A stretch of DNA of 64,000 bases from the NCBI GenBank assembly GCA_021780905.1, contig JAJXXW010000028.1, positions 1 through 64,000 on the forward strand. Direction: 5' to 3'. The notes under the pieces were generated by a model, which was not told where the DNA came from, did no database searches, and saw only the letters and a program-made list of their open reading frames with translations. The translations under genes were made by a program, and so were the position numbers. Shown in pieces: positions 35,654 through 44,532 of the stretch (its first letter is position 1; each line of letters opens with the position of its first letter). The DNA comes from a bacterium (lineage in GTDB: Bacteria > Verrucomicrobiota > Verrucomicrobiia > Limisphaerales > UBA11358).

Positions 35654-38600
35654 AATGGTTCCGTTGGTGGTGGCTGTTGTTTCTGGTTCCGGTCGCGATC
35701 GGACTTGCCCGCCTGCGCTTTGACGGCGACGTGCTTGACCTGTTGCCGGGAAAAGTTCCCGCCGTCGCCGGCCTGAAAATCTACCAGCAGCACTTCACCA
35801 ATTCGCGCGAACTGATCGTCACGGTGCAAGCCGGTGACGCTGATGCGGCAAAACACGCCGCCCAAGCCATCGCGGAAAAATTACGCGCCGCCACCAACCT
35901 GGTTTCCGAAGTTACCTGGCAGCCGCCGTGGCTGGAACACCCGGAACAGACCGCTGAATTTGTCGCATATCTGTGGCTGAACCAGCCGCCGGAAGTGTTC
36001 GAAAAATTTGCCGGCCGACTGACGGAAACCAACTTGCCCAGTTTGCTGGCCGACACGCGTGAACAACTGGCCAGCACACTGTCGCCCGGCGACATCGCGC
36101 AGTTGAGCTACGATCCGTATGGCTTCTCAAGACTGCCGGAAAAACTCACCGGCATGGCGGCAAACTTTGGGCAGGGAGAGGAAATGTTTGCCTCGCCTGA
36201 TGGAAGCTTCCGAATCCTCTTCGTGAAAGCGCGCGCAGAACTGCCCGGCTACCGCGAATGCACGGACTGGCTCGACGCCGTGGTTGCGTCTCTCGGCGAC
36301 GCTGTGCCACAAGACGTGAAAATTGGTTTCACGGGCCGGCCGGCCTTCGAGGCGGAAATCTCCGCCAGCATGAAGCACGACATCATTTTGTCTGTCGGCG
36401 GCACATCGGTCATCATCGCGATCTTGTTCTGGCTCGCGCATCGCCGGTTCAAGCCCATGCTCTGGCTGCTGCTGCTGCTGGCTTTAATTCTGGCGGCGAC
36501 GCTCGCGCTTGGCGGACTGATCATCGGCACGGTCAACGTCATCAGCATGGGCTTCGCCGCCATCCTGCTCGGCCTCGCGGTGGACTACGCCGTGGTGCAT
36601 TACCAGGAGGCGCTCGCGCAACCGCATCTTTCCATCCCGCAAATCCGCCTCGCCATCGCCCCCGCGATCTTCTGGGCGGCGGTCACCACCATCAGCGCGT
36701 TTCTGGTGCTCAACTTCGGCGGCCTGCCCGGACTCGCCCAGCTCGGCTCGCTCGTGGGCATCGGCGTCGCGCTCTCGGCATTCGTGATGATCTTCGCCTT
36801 TTTGCCGCCGCTATTTCCGGAGCGCATGCGTATTGCCGCTGAAAAAATTAGTAGAGAGGAAGACGCGCTTATTCCCACAACGCTCAGCCCAACTCGAGCC
36901 AGAGTAATTCTGGTCATTACTGCAGTTTTGATCCTGCTGGCGTTTTTCATTCTGCGTTCCGGCCTGCCGAAATTGGACAACAGTGCGGATGCCTTGCAAC
37001 CACGTGGCAGCCAGGCCTACGCAGCGCTGGCCGCCGTCCAAAAAAGTCTCAGCCGAAACAGCGATCCGCTCTGGCTGGTCGTGGCCGGCGTGGACGAAAG
37101 TCAGGTGGCGCGAAAGTTGGATGCCATTCATCCGGTGTTGGAGAACGCCGTCCGCAACCAGATTTTGAGCGGTTATTCCTCGCCGGATACTTTCTGGCCG
37201 CAACCCGATAACCAATCCCGCAATCGGATCACCGCCCAAAAAATAGTGTCTGAACAATCCGCCCTGCACGCGGCGGCGGCGGCCGGCGGGTTTGCTGAAG
37301 GCGCCTTGGGCCTGACCGATTCAATCCTCGTAACGTGGCAACGTGCGGCGGCAACAACGGATGTTTTCTGGCCGACCAATCCGCTTTGCGCCTGGATCTT
37401 TGAAAAACTGACCGTGCGCGAGAAGAACCAATTTTACGCCGTCGCCTTTCTCTTCCCCGGCACCAACTCCGCCGCGCTCGCGCGCATGGAAGCATGGTTG
37501 CCGCGCGATGGTGTCTGGCTTTCGAGCTGGAAACTTCTCGGTGAAACTGTGCTGGCCGAGGTGGAAAAAAATCTCTGGAAGCTGGTGGCGGGGATGGGCG
37601 GGCTAATCCTGTTTGCACTGTGGCTGGCCTTCCGTCGTCCGCTGGAGATCGGCCTGAGCCTGGGCGTGCTGTTGTTGAGCGGCCTCGTGCTGTTGGCAGC
37701 GATGAAACTTTCCGGCTGGTCGTGGAATCTGCTCAATCTTATGGCGCTGCCGCTCATCCTCGGCACTGGCGTGGATTACAGTATTTTCATGCAACTCGCG
37801 TTGCGACGGCACGGCGGCGATCGGCGACTCGCGCATCGTTCTGTCGGTCGCGCTCTGTTGCTCTGCGGCGGCACGGCCATCGCGGGCTTTGGGATGCTCG
37901 GTCTTTCCAGCAATGCCGGCATGGCCAGCCTTGGCCGGGTGTGCGCAGTGGGCATCGCCGGCAACATGCTTCTGTCTATCTTCCTGCTGCCGGTCTGGTG
38001 GAAATGGCTGGGCGGTGAAAAAGGTTCATCCGTGCGAAAAGTTTCCGGGCCTTCGCAACTTTATCAGGCGCGACTCTGGCAGGCAGGTCTGTTGCTGGTG
38101 CGCCTGTTGCCGCAATGGTTTTGCACCGGACTGGCGAGGATCGCTGCTGCCATCTACTGGCATTTCGCTCCGCACCGCCGCACGATCGTAATCCAGAATC
38201 TGGTGCCGGTTTTTCAGAATGATCGCAAAGCCGCCCGGCGCGCCGCCCGGGAATTGTTCACGGAATTCCTGCTCAAGCTGCTCGACCTCTGGCGCTATGA
38301 AAGCGGCGTAATCGACAGCCAATGGTTTCTGGACTGGAAAGGCTGGGAGACATTCAAGGCTGCAGAATCACGCGGGCGCGGTGTGCTGCTAGTCACGCCG
38401 CATCTCGGCAATTGGGAACTCGGCGGGCCGTTCATGGTGCGGCACGACATCAAGTTGCTGGCGTTGACGCAGGATGAACCTGACCCGCGCATGACGGCGA
38501 TGCGCCAGGCCTCGCGCGCCCGCTGGGGCGTGGAGACGGTGGTTGTGGGCAAGGACGCTTTTGCCATCGTGGAAATTATTAAGCGCTTGCAGGTCGGGGC

Positions 38601-38928
38601 GACCGTGGCCTTACTCGTGGATCGTCCGCCCGCGCCGACGGCGGTAACTGTGAAATTGTTCGGTCAAGACTTTGCCGCATCCATCGCCGCCGCCGAGCTC
38701 GCGCGCGCCTCCGGTTGCGCCATTATTCCCACCATGATCGTGCGCGAGGCGAACGGTTATCGCGCCCAGATCCTGCAGGAAATCTCATACGACCGCGCTC
38801 ACATCAACAACCGGCCCGAGCGCATCCGGCTTACCCAGGAAATCCTGCGTGCGTTCGAACCAGCCATCCGGCAATATGCCGCGCAATGGTATCACTTCGT
38901 TCCCATCTGGCCGTCAGAGAAAAAATGA
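35650..38928 (+). CDS. RND/MMPL-type exporter fused to LpxL-type acyltransferase
   Basis: A 1092-aa protein starting in an ATGA overlap. Residues 1-~790 form an MMPL/RND transporter of two halves, each with a large periplasmic loop and TM bundles ('FAAILLGLAVDYAVVHYQEAL', 'LILGTGVDYSIFMQLALRR'). The GxxxDY motifs in TM4-like helices are the proton relay type. Residues ~800-1092 are a lysophospholipid/lipid A acyltransferase domain with H918xxxxE ('PHLGNWE') and 'LLVDRPPAPTAVTV'. In known aryl-polyene loci these are normally two adjacent genes. The fusion would couple lipid attachment to export across the inner membrane. Confidence 0.85.
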   Translation: MKWFRWWWLLFLVPVAIGLARLRFDGDVLDLLPGKVPAVAGLKIYQQHFTNSRELIVTVQAGDADAAKHAAQAIAEKLRAATNLVSEVTWQPPWLEHPEQTAEFVAYLWLNQPPEVFEKFAGRLTETNLPSLLADTREQLASTLSPGDIAQLSYDPYGFSRLPEKLTGMAANFGQGEEMFASPDGSFRILFVKARAELPGYRECTDWLDAVVASLGDAVPQDVKIGFTGRPAFEAEISASMKHDIILSVGGTSVIIAILFWLAHRRFKPMLWLLLLLALILAATLALGGLIIGTVNVISMGFAAILLGLAVDYAVVHYQEALAQPHLSIPQIRLAIAPAIFWAAVTTISAFLVLNFGGLPGLAQLGSLVGIGVALSAFVMIFAFLPPLFPERMRIAAEKISREEDALIPTTLSPTRARVILVITAVLILLAFFILRSGLPKLDNSADALQPRGSQAYAALAAVQKSLSRNSDPLWLVVAGVDESQVARKLDAIHPVLENAVRNQILSGYSSPDTFWPQPDNQSRNRITAQKIVSEQSALHAAAAAGGFAEGALGLTDSILVTWQRAAATTDVFWPTNPLCAWIFEKLTVREKNQFYAVAFLFPGTNSAALARMEAWLPRDGVWLSSWKLLGETVLAEVEKNLWKLVAGMGGLILFALWLAFRRPLEIGLSLGVLLLSGLVLLAAMKLSGWSWNLLNLMALPLILGTGVDYSIFMQLALRRHGGDRRLAHRSVGRALLLCGGTAIAGFGMLGLSSNAGMASLGRVCAVGIAGNMLLSIFLLPVWWKWLGGEKGSSVRKVSGPSQLYQARLWQAGLLLVRLLPQWFCTGLARIAAAIYWHFAPHRRTIVIQNLVPVFQNDRKAARRAARELFTEFLLKLLDLWRYESGVIDSQWFLDWKGWETFKAAESRGRGVLLVTPHLGNWELGGPFMVRHDIKLLALTQDEPDPRMTAMRQASRARWGVETVVVGKDAFAIVEIIKRLQVGATVALLVDRPPAPTAVTVKLFGQDFAASIAAAELARASGCAIIPTMIVREANGYRAQILQEISYDRAHINNRPERIRLTQEILRAFEPAIRQYAAQWYHFVPIWPSEKK

Positions 38929-39602
38929 GCCGCTTCCGTCTCATCATTCTGGCCATGATGCTGGTGTTGTCGGGAAAAAATCTTCGCGCCGGCGATACGA
39001 ACACTGTGCTCGACGGCTGGTTCGCTGCACAGACAAAAGTGCAGTCTTGGTCGGCAGATTTCATCCAGACGCGTTCGCTGAAAACTCTCACCCAACCGCT
39101 GGTCGCCACCGGCCGCGTGGATTTTGCCATGCCGGGCAATTTTCGTTGGGAGATCGGTCGCACGGCCCGCACCGTAGCCGTTGGCGACGGCTCCGTGATG
39201 TTCGTGATCTATCCGCTGCTAAAGCGCGCGGAAAAATACCCGCTCGGTGCCAGCGCCCCGAAGCAATGGCGCGACATGCTTTCATTGTTGCAGGTCGGAT
39301 TCCCCCATAGCCGCAAGGAATTCGATGCGCAGTTCGCGATGCGTTCGTTGACGGAAGCGAATGGCGTCTGGCAATTGTCGCTCGCGCCGCAAAGCGACCT
39401 CGCCCGGCAGATGATGCCTGAGTTGCGGCTGGGCCTGGCGACGAATGACTTTTCGTTGCGCAGCACGGAGATGATCTTTGTGGACGGTTCGAGGATGCGG
39501 AGCGATTACACCAACGCGGTGCTGAATCAGCCGTTGGAACCGGAGCGGTTTCACTGGACACCCCCGGCTGATTTCAAAGTCACCACGCCGTTCAACAAAT
39601 GA
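38925..39602 (+). CDS. LolA-like outer-membrane lipoprotein carrier
   Basis: 225 aa from the ATG at 38925, in an ATGA overlap with the exporter. Signal peptide 'MSRFRLIILAMMLVLSGKN', then the LolA fold: 'VQSWSADFIQTRSL', 'LVATGRVDFAMPGNFRWEI', 'LLKRAEKYPLG', 'FVDGSRMRSDYTN'. LolA shuttles lipoproteins through the periplasm. The cluster-bound homologues in aryl-polyene loci are thought to carry the lipid-linked pigment. A housekeeping LolA would normally sit elsewhere. Confidence 0.85.
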   Translation: MSRFRLIILAMMLVLSGKNLRAGDTNTVLDGWFAAQTKVQSWSADFIQTRSLKTLTQPLVATGRVDFAMPGNFRWEIGRTARTVAVGDGSVMFVIYPLLKRAEKYPLGASAPKQWRDMLSLLQVGFPHSRKEFDAQFAMRSLTEANGVWQLSLAPQSDLARQMMPELRLGLATNDFSLRSTEMIFVDGSRMRSDYTNAVLNQPLEPERFHWTPPADFKVTTPFNK

Positions 39603-40030
39603 GCGCTGATTTTCAAAAGGCTTTGGACGCTTTGCCGCACGGCGCGGAGTTCCGGTTCGTGGACCGGCTCACGCGGCTTGAACCCGGCAAATCCGGCGCG
39701 GGCGAATACACCGTGCGCGGCAACGAACCGTTTCTGCGCGGTCATTTTCCAGGCGAACCGATCTTTCCCGGCGTTTTATTGGCCGAGGCGGCAGCGCAAT
39801 TGGCCGGGATCGTGGCGCAAAGCGATCCGCAAATTCCGCCGTTGAAAAATCTGAGGCTCACCGCCCTTCGTAATGTGAAAATCCTCGGCACAGCACGTCC
39901 CGGTGAAACCATTCAAATCGAAGCAACGATTGCCGGACGACTGGGTGGCCTCGTTCAGGCACAGGTGACAGGCCAAGTGAATGGCGAGGTTGTTCTGCGG
40001 GCGGAGTTGACTTTAAGTGGTGATTTGTGA
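39599..40030 (+). CDS. FabZ-like 3-hydroxyacyl-ACP dehydratase
   Basis: A 143-aa single hot-dog domain starting in an ATGA overlap with the LolA gene. The catalytic motif is intact: 'FLRGHFPGEPIFPGVLLAEAAAQ' split as GHFPGEPIFPG with the His, and LLAEAAAQ with the Glu. It would dehydrate 3-hydroxyacyl-ACP to the trans-2-enoyl form, the step that, without enoyl reduction, builds a conjugated polyene. Last gene of the first operon. Confidence 0.88.
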   Translation: MSADFQKALDALPHGAEFRFVDRLTRLEPGKSGAGEYTVRGNEPFLRGHFPGEPIFPGVLLAEAAAQLAGIVAQSDPQIPPLKNLRLTALRNVKILGTARPGETIQIEATIAGRLGGLVQAQVTGQVNGEVVLRAELTLSGDL

Positions 40031-40184
40031 GAAAAAGCTGCAGGTTTTTATGGGTATGCCACAAAAATAATTAGCCGTTCTATGTTGTATAACACTACTT
40101 ACAACAGGCTGCGGTAGCCTATCAAAGTTTACGTAGCTATCGATTCCGACCCTCAAGGTGCCAGAGTTGAAGTCAACAACGACT

Positions 40185-40442
40185 ATGCCGGAACAACGCC
40201 AAACTTATACAATCCAAGGAAATGCAGACCGGTCATTCAATGGAAACTGGGTTGAAGGGTCTATGATTGAATTTGTTGCTACGCCTCCTCCAGAACAAAC
40301 AAATCTGTATGTGATTAAAAAATCGTTTCGTCCCAGCGCTTTCTTCCAGCAGGGAGACCACATTCCTGAAAAAATGTTTTCCGATCTACGACGCAAACCA
40401 GAAGGTTTTCATCTAAACGTCTCTCCTGATTCTAAACCATAA
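40185..40442 (+). CDS. Small hypothetical protein
   Basis: 85 aa from the ATG at 40185; the frame extends to a GTG at 40158. Mixed alpha/beta, no signal peptide ('YTIQGNADRSFNGNWVEGS', 'LYVIKKSFRPSAFFQQGDHIP'). Clearly lower in GC than the operon before it. No ribosome site or family recognised; may be a recent arrival. Confidence 0.4.
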   Translation: MPEQRQTYTIQGNADRSFNGNWVEGSMIEFVATPPPEQTNLYVIKKSFRPSAFFQQGDHIPEKMFSDLRRKPEGFHLNVSPDSKP

Positions 40443-40520
40443 CGAATTTGACCGGCTCAACCTCAACCAAATTAATCCATAAATTTTCCGAAGCTTTTTT
40501 ATGTTGCCTCTTTAATTTTA

Positions 40521-40811
40521 ATGCTTAGCTTAATTATTCTCGTAAAAGCCGCCGATGCAACATCGACACAAGTGCAAAAACTTGAATATGTGTCAATCCA
40601 TTGGGATGGCCGCGATAACACGCATATCATATTACCCAATGGTGTTGTGAAGTGCTTGGGGCCTCAGCTGACGGTGATTTCAAAACCAAGCCGCACCGAT
40701 GAAAGAGCGTTCTATATGAACATCGCCATCAACAGTCTGGCCAAGGAAGGTTATGAATTTGTCGGCATTCGGGATAACGACGTTATCATGAAGCGGATCG
40801 CTACTCCTTAA
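40521..40811 (+). CDS. Small hypothetical protein, possibly exported
   Basis: A 96-aa protein. The first ~12 residues are hydrophobic (MLSLIILVKAADA), possibly a short signal peptide, followed by 'LEYVSIHWDGRDNTHIILPNG' and 'INSLAKEGYEFVGIRDNDVIM'. The 'LAKEGYEFVGI' ending resembles small DUF4177-like proteins. AT-rich like its neighbour. Convergent with the antiporter gene 12 bp away. Confidence 0.45.
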   Translation: MLSLIILVKAADATSTQVQKLEYVSIHWDGRDNTHIILPNGVVKCLGPQLTVISKPSRTDERAFYMNIAINSLAKEGYEFVGIRDNDVIMKRIATP

Positions 40812-40823
40812 AGCATTCTAGAT

Positions 40824-42089
40824 TCAATCCGGCACCAGTTTCCTCAAATCCTTCGGCAGCCAGCGGCGCAGCAACGGCCCGGTCATGGCCGTGGTCAGCA
40901 GCGCCATGATGACCAGCATGGTGAACAGCGCCGGGGTGAGCAGCTTCAGGTCGAGTCCCACATTGATGGCGATGAGCGCCATGAGTGCGCGGGTGTTCAT
41001 GAGCACGGCAATGGACGCGGCCTCGCGCGTTGGCTGCCCGGTGACTTTTGCGCCGACAAAACAGCCGCCGAGTTTTCCCGCCACCGCCGCAACCAGCACC
41101 AGCGCACAGGCCAGCCAGGCTTCGGGGGTTTGCAGCGAGCCGATGTGAGTATTGAGTCCGGTGTTCGTGAAAAATACCGGCACGAATGCCACCAGCACCA
41201 CGTCCGAGAACCGGTCGCGCCACGCCTTGACGATGCCCGGTTCCTGGTGCAGGCAGACGCCAAACAGAAACGCGCCAAAGATGACGAAGATGCCGAGGTA
41301 ATGCGTGATGAGGCAACTGGCAAACAGACAGACCAGCAGCAGGGCGAGAAAGGAATTGGGCATGCCCTTTTCATGGGCGTCGCGAACGTGATTTTTCCAA
41401 AAAGTGCGCAGCCATGGCCCGACTACCCTTTGCAATAGGCCGAAAAAAACCACGATCAAGGCGATCTGACCGAGCAGATGCCAGATCTGAAAATGGCTGG
41501 TGACCAGGGCCGTCGCCACGCCGAGCAGCACCCAGCCGATGACGTCGTCAATCGCCGCCGTGCTGATCGCAATGGCACCGATAGCGGTGCGTTCCAGTCG
41601 CATTTCCAGCAGAATGCGCCCCATGATTGGCAGCGCGGAAATGCTCAGCGCGATGCAGATGAACAGCAGGAAGCCGAACTGGGGAATATCCGGTGCGAAG
41701 GTGGAATGCAGCCAGGGGCCGATGGCCAGTCCGCACAAGAACGGCATCACCATGCCCATGATGGAAACGATGGTGATGGTGCGCGAGCGTGAGCGCACAT
41801 GGCTGTAATCAAATTCCATCCCTACCTGAAACAGTAGGAAGATCAGGCCGAGCTTGCCGAGCAGTTGCATGGAAGTCTGGGTCTCCTTGGGGAACAACAC
41901 GGGCCAGTCCGCCGGCCAGATGAGACCGAGCGCCGAGGGGCCGAGCAGGATGCCCGCCGCGATCTCGCCGACCGCGAGCGGCTGGCCAAACTTTTTCCCA
42001 AGCCGGCCAAAGACCCACGCGGCGGCGATGATGATCATCCATTGGATCAGGACGAGCGTAAGATGGCCCTCGATGGCGCTTGGATTCAT
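40824..42089 (-). CDS. CPA2-family Na+/H+ (or K+/H+) antiporter
   Basis: 421 aa from the ATG at 42089 (MNPSAIEGHLTLVLIQWMI); the open frame to 42374 antisenses nothing convincing and lacks homology. About twelve transmembrane helices: 'GRLGKKFGQPLAVGEIAAGILLGPSALG', 'LGLIFLLFQVGMEFDY', 'AISTAAIDDVIGWVLLG' with the paired acidic DD of the cation site, and 'FGAFLFGVCLHQEPG'. It lacks the RCK/TrkA-N domain of Kef proteins. Possibly supports ion or pH homeostasis. It follows the AMP-ligase by 53 bp on the same strand and may be co-transcribed. Confidence 0.85.
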   Translation of the reverse strand: MNPSAIEGHLTLVLIQWMIIIAAAWVFGRLGKKFGQPLAVGEIAAGILLGPSALGLIWPADWPVLFPKETQTSMQLLGKLGLIFLLFQVGMEFDYSHVRSRSRTITIVSIMGMVMPFLCGLAIGPWLHSTFAPDIPQFGFLLFICIALSISALPIMGRILLEMRLERTAIGAIAISTAAIDDVIGWVLLGVATALVTSHFQIWHLLGQIALIVVFFGLLQRVVGPWLRTFWKNHVRDAHEKGMPNSFLALLLVCLFASCLITHYLGIFVIFGAFLFGVCLHQEPGIVKAWRDRFSDVVLVAFVPVFFTNTGLNTHIGSLQTPEAWLACALVLVAAVAGKLGGCFVGAKVTGQPTREAASIAVLMNTRALMALIAINVGLDLKLLTPALFTMLVIMALLTTAMTGPLLRRWLPKDLRKLVPD

Positions 42090-42142
42090 AAAAACCTGCC
42101 TGCGAATAGTCGGGATGCGACGGCAAGGCAAGCCAAATAACC

Positions 42143-43399
42143 TCAGCTCACGGATCCCATTAGCCAGCGCCGCCGCCATTCCGCGCGGGAAATTTTGCCG
42201 CGAGCATTGGCCGGGAGCGCGGTCACAAACTGCCAGCGTCGCGGGACCTGCCACGCGGGGAGCGTTTCGAGCAGAAAATGTTTCAGCCCGGCTTCTGTGG
42301 CGGAAGCGACGACCACGGCGACGATGATTTCCGAACGTTCCGCTTCGTCGCTCGGCACGCCGAACACCAGGCATTCCCGGACCTGCGGGTGGGCCAGCAG
42401 CGCCCCCTCGATGGACTCCGGCGAGATCTTACGTCCGGCGACATTGATCAGGTCGCTCAACCGTCCGCGCAGAAACACCTGCCCGTTTTTCAACTCGGCC
42501 AGATCACTGGTGCGAAATATTTTGCTACCCAGAGCCGTGGAAGAATCCGGCCAATACGTTTCCGCCACCGCGACGCTTTGGACGATGAGGCAATTGTTTT
42601 CATCCAGTGACAACGAAACGCTCCGCACGGAATGCCCGATGAATGATGCATCTGTGCGCGGCGTTTCGCTGGTGTCGTAGGCGATGCCACCGCATTCAGA
42701 TGAGCCGAGGAAGTTGTGGATCTTCAGGCCGCTCGCATGAAAGATTTCCTCTTCCAAAGGCAGGGCGAGCGGTGCGCCGGCGGAGATGGCCAGCCGGGTG
42801 TTTGGCGGAATCGCATCGGCCTGATGCCAGGCACGCCACATTGCGGGAACGGCGGGAAGCGTGATGGTGTCGGCCTGAGCCGCCGCGTGACGGATCGTTT
42901 CCGGCAACGGTGCCGGGGCGAGAATCAATGGGATGCCGTGCAACAGCAGCGGCAACACGAGATTGGAGAAACCATATGAGTGCGCCAGCGAGATGACACC
43001 GAGGTTCGGCCAATCCGGTCGCAGGCCCATGGTGGCGACGATATTTTCCGCGTCTGCGGCAAGTTGTTCCGCGGTGAAGGCCACCAGTTTTGCAGCGCCA
43101 GAGGTGGCGGAGGTGGACTTGAAATGAATGATCCTTTCCGACGGCGCGGGAATCAGCGGCGGCATCTGGCCGGGCTCCAGCGGACAGGCGATGGTTTTCG
43201 TGCGCCAGGCCGCAAGCAGGGCGAGGATAAAATCCGGCGACTGGCCTTGGGGAAAGGCGCCGCCGGATGAATCAACTTGCCGGCATTCACCGTCGGCAAA
43301 TAATTCTCCGAACGTCCACCGGCGGCCGGTGGCAAAATCCAGCAGCGCCAGTTCGTCGCGGCGCGTCGCCGCTATGTCCCGCCACCGTTCGTAAAGCAT
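42143..43399 (-). CDS. AMP-dependent acyl/aryl-CoA (ACP) ligase
   Basis: 418 aa from the ATG at 43399 (MLYERWRDIAATRRDELALL). A class I adenylate-forming enzyme: P-loop 'STSATSGAAKLVAFT', 'ISAGAPLALPLEEEIF', 'NFLGSSECGGIAYDTS', hinge region 'RTSDLAELKNGQVFLRGRL', 'VAGRKISPESIEGAL', catalytic Lys near the end in 'NARGKISRAEW'. Somewhat short (usual 450-550). In aryl-polyene loci the ligase loads the aromatic starter acid onto ACP, and that role is inferred here. Divergent from the 43446 gene with 46 bp between starts. Confidence 0.8.
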   Translation of the reverse strand: MLYERWRDIAATRRDELALLDFATGRRWTFGELFADGECRQVDSSGGAFPQGQSPDFILALLAAWRTKTIACPLEPGQMPPLIPAPSERIIHFKSTSATSGAAKLVAFTAEQLAADAENIVATMGLRPDWPNLGVISLAHSYGFSNLVLPLLLHGIPLILAPAPLPETIRHAAAQADTITLPAVPAMWRAWHQADAIPPNTRLAISAGAPLALPLEEEIFHASGLKIHNFLGSSECGGIAYDTSETPRTDASFIGHSVRSVSLSLDENNCLIVQSVAVAETYWPDSSTALGSKIFRTSDLAELKNGQVFLRGRLSDLINVAGRKISPESIEGALLAHPQVRECLVFGVPSDEAERSEIIVAVVVASATEAGLKHFLLETLPAWQVPRRWQFVTALPANARGKISRAEWRRRWLMGSVS

Positions 43400-43445
43400 T
43401 GTTAGTTTGGTAGCGCACGCGTAACTTGTTGCCAAGCTGATTTGC

Positions 43446-44174
43446 ATGGATAACGAGACACGCCCGCGCCGCTTTGATTTTGACCGCGACCGGTTTGCCT
43501 TCGCCAACGAACTCGTCTGGGAATACCAGTTCGATGCGACCACGGGCAAAATGAACTTCCGTCCCCACGACCCGAAGCCGGAATACACGCATCGCTGTTT
43601 TGTGCTCGCGCGCGTCGCCCGGCAGTTCCTTTATCATGCACGGTTTGATGCGCAACAGAAGCTGGCGGATGAAAGCACGTATCGCCGGCTCATCCACCGG
43701 GTGCTGGCGCGCAGTCCGCGCGTTCCCAGTGCGGCCAACGATCAGGTGGTCATTCCCGGCTTCGCGAACCTGCGCGAATTCAGCACGATGCAGGAAAAAT
43801 TGCTGAAGGCCGAGTGCGGCGGCGCATGGCGTTCCTATGTTTTGCGCAGCCATTGGCGGATGGTCTTCCCGATTTCGCGGGAACATCAGGAGCGCACGGC
43901 GGAAGGGTTGCTCGTGGCGCTGGCCGGAAATGTTTTACCCATCATCCACCTCGTAAATTTTCCCTCGCTGACGATCAACCACGGCATGATGATTTTTGCC
44001 GCATTGGAAACGGCGCGCGGGCACGAGTTTCTGGCGTTGGATCCGAACGACCATGAACAGCCGGCGCGGTTGTCCTATAATCGGGCGAGCCGGACGTTTT
44101 CGCTGCCGGCGAACCGTTACTGGGCGGGCGGCGATTTGAACATCATCCAGATTTACCAGAGCTGGTGGATGTGA
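43446..44174 (+). CDS. Unknown conserved-looking protein of the polyene-type locus
   Basis: A 242-aa soluble protein, no signal peptide or membrane helix. The N-terminal half is basic and helical ('YTHRCFVLARVARQFLYHARFD'). The C-terminal half has 'NHGMMIFAALETARGHEFLALDPNDHEQPARLSYNRASR' (here NHGMMIFAA, FLALDPNDH), reminiscent of the His and Asp-Pro-Asn region of papain-like hydrolase folds. A matching catalytic Cys is only guessable ('AECGG'). Its 3' end overlaps the 44143 gene tail-to-tail by 32 bp. Function unknown; I do not assign one. Confidence 0.6.
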   Translation: MDNETRPRRFDFDRDRFAFANELVWEYQFDATTGKMNFRPHDPKPEYTHRCFVLARVARQFLYHARFDAQQKLADESTYRRLIHRVLARSPRVPSAANDQVVIPGFANLREFSTMQEKLLKAECGGAWRSYVLRSHWRMVFPISREHQERTAEGLLVALAGNVLPIIHLVNFPSLTINHGMMIFAALETARGHEFLALDPNDHEQPARLSYNRASRTFSLPANRYWAGGDLNIIQIYQSWWM

Positions 44175-44532
44175 CCGGGCGCGGCCGCCAGAACAATGGG
44201 CCAATGAAGACGAGGCCGCAGATGTTCACGCCGCAGATGTAGCCGATTTTGTAAATCCGCCCGACGTTGTGATCGTCGTAGATTTGAACGTCGTGGCCGG
44301 TGACCAGGCTGGGCAGCGAGAGCGGCATCATGGCGCCGTGCAACATGCCGTAGCCGAAACCGGCGGTCCGATCTTTTGCAAAGGCCCAGGGCGAGGCCCA
44401 GCTGTAAAGCCAGCCGAATACCAATGTGACGATGATGATCGTCACCGCCTTACGGATGATCAACTTGACGAGCCGCTTGACCTTGGTGTCCGGGGCTGGT
44501 GTTGTATCCGGGTTTGATTTAATCGAGAGCAT
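44143..44532 (-). CDS. Small membrane protein, unknown
   Basis: 129 aa from the ATG at 44532; an upstream in-frame ATG at 44574 is possible. Two hydrophobic helices: 'AVTIIIVTLVFGWLYSWAS' and 'IGYICGVNICGLVFIGPLFW'. Between them lies 'TAGFGYGMLHGAMMPLSLPS', which looks like a hairpin in the membrane. Its start codon overlaps that of the methyltransferase on the other strand (shared CATG at 44530-44533). Family unknown. Confidence 0.5.
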   Translation of the reverse strand: MLSIKSNPDTTPAPDTKVKRLVKLIIRKAVTIIIVTLVFGWLYSWASPWAFAKDRTAGFGYGMLHGAMMPLSLPSLVTGHDVQIYDDHNVGRIYKIGYICGVNICGLVFIGPLFWRPRPVTSTSSGKSG

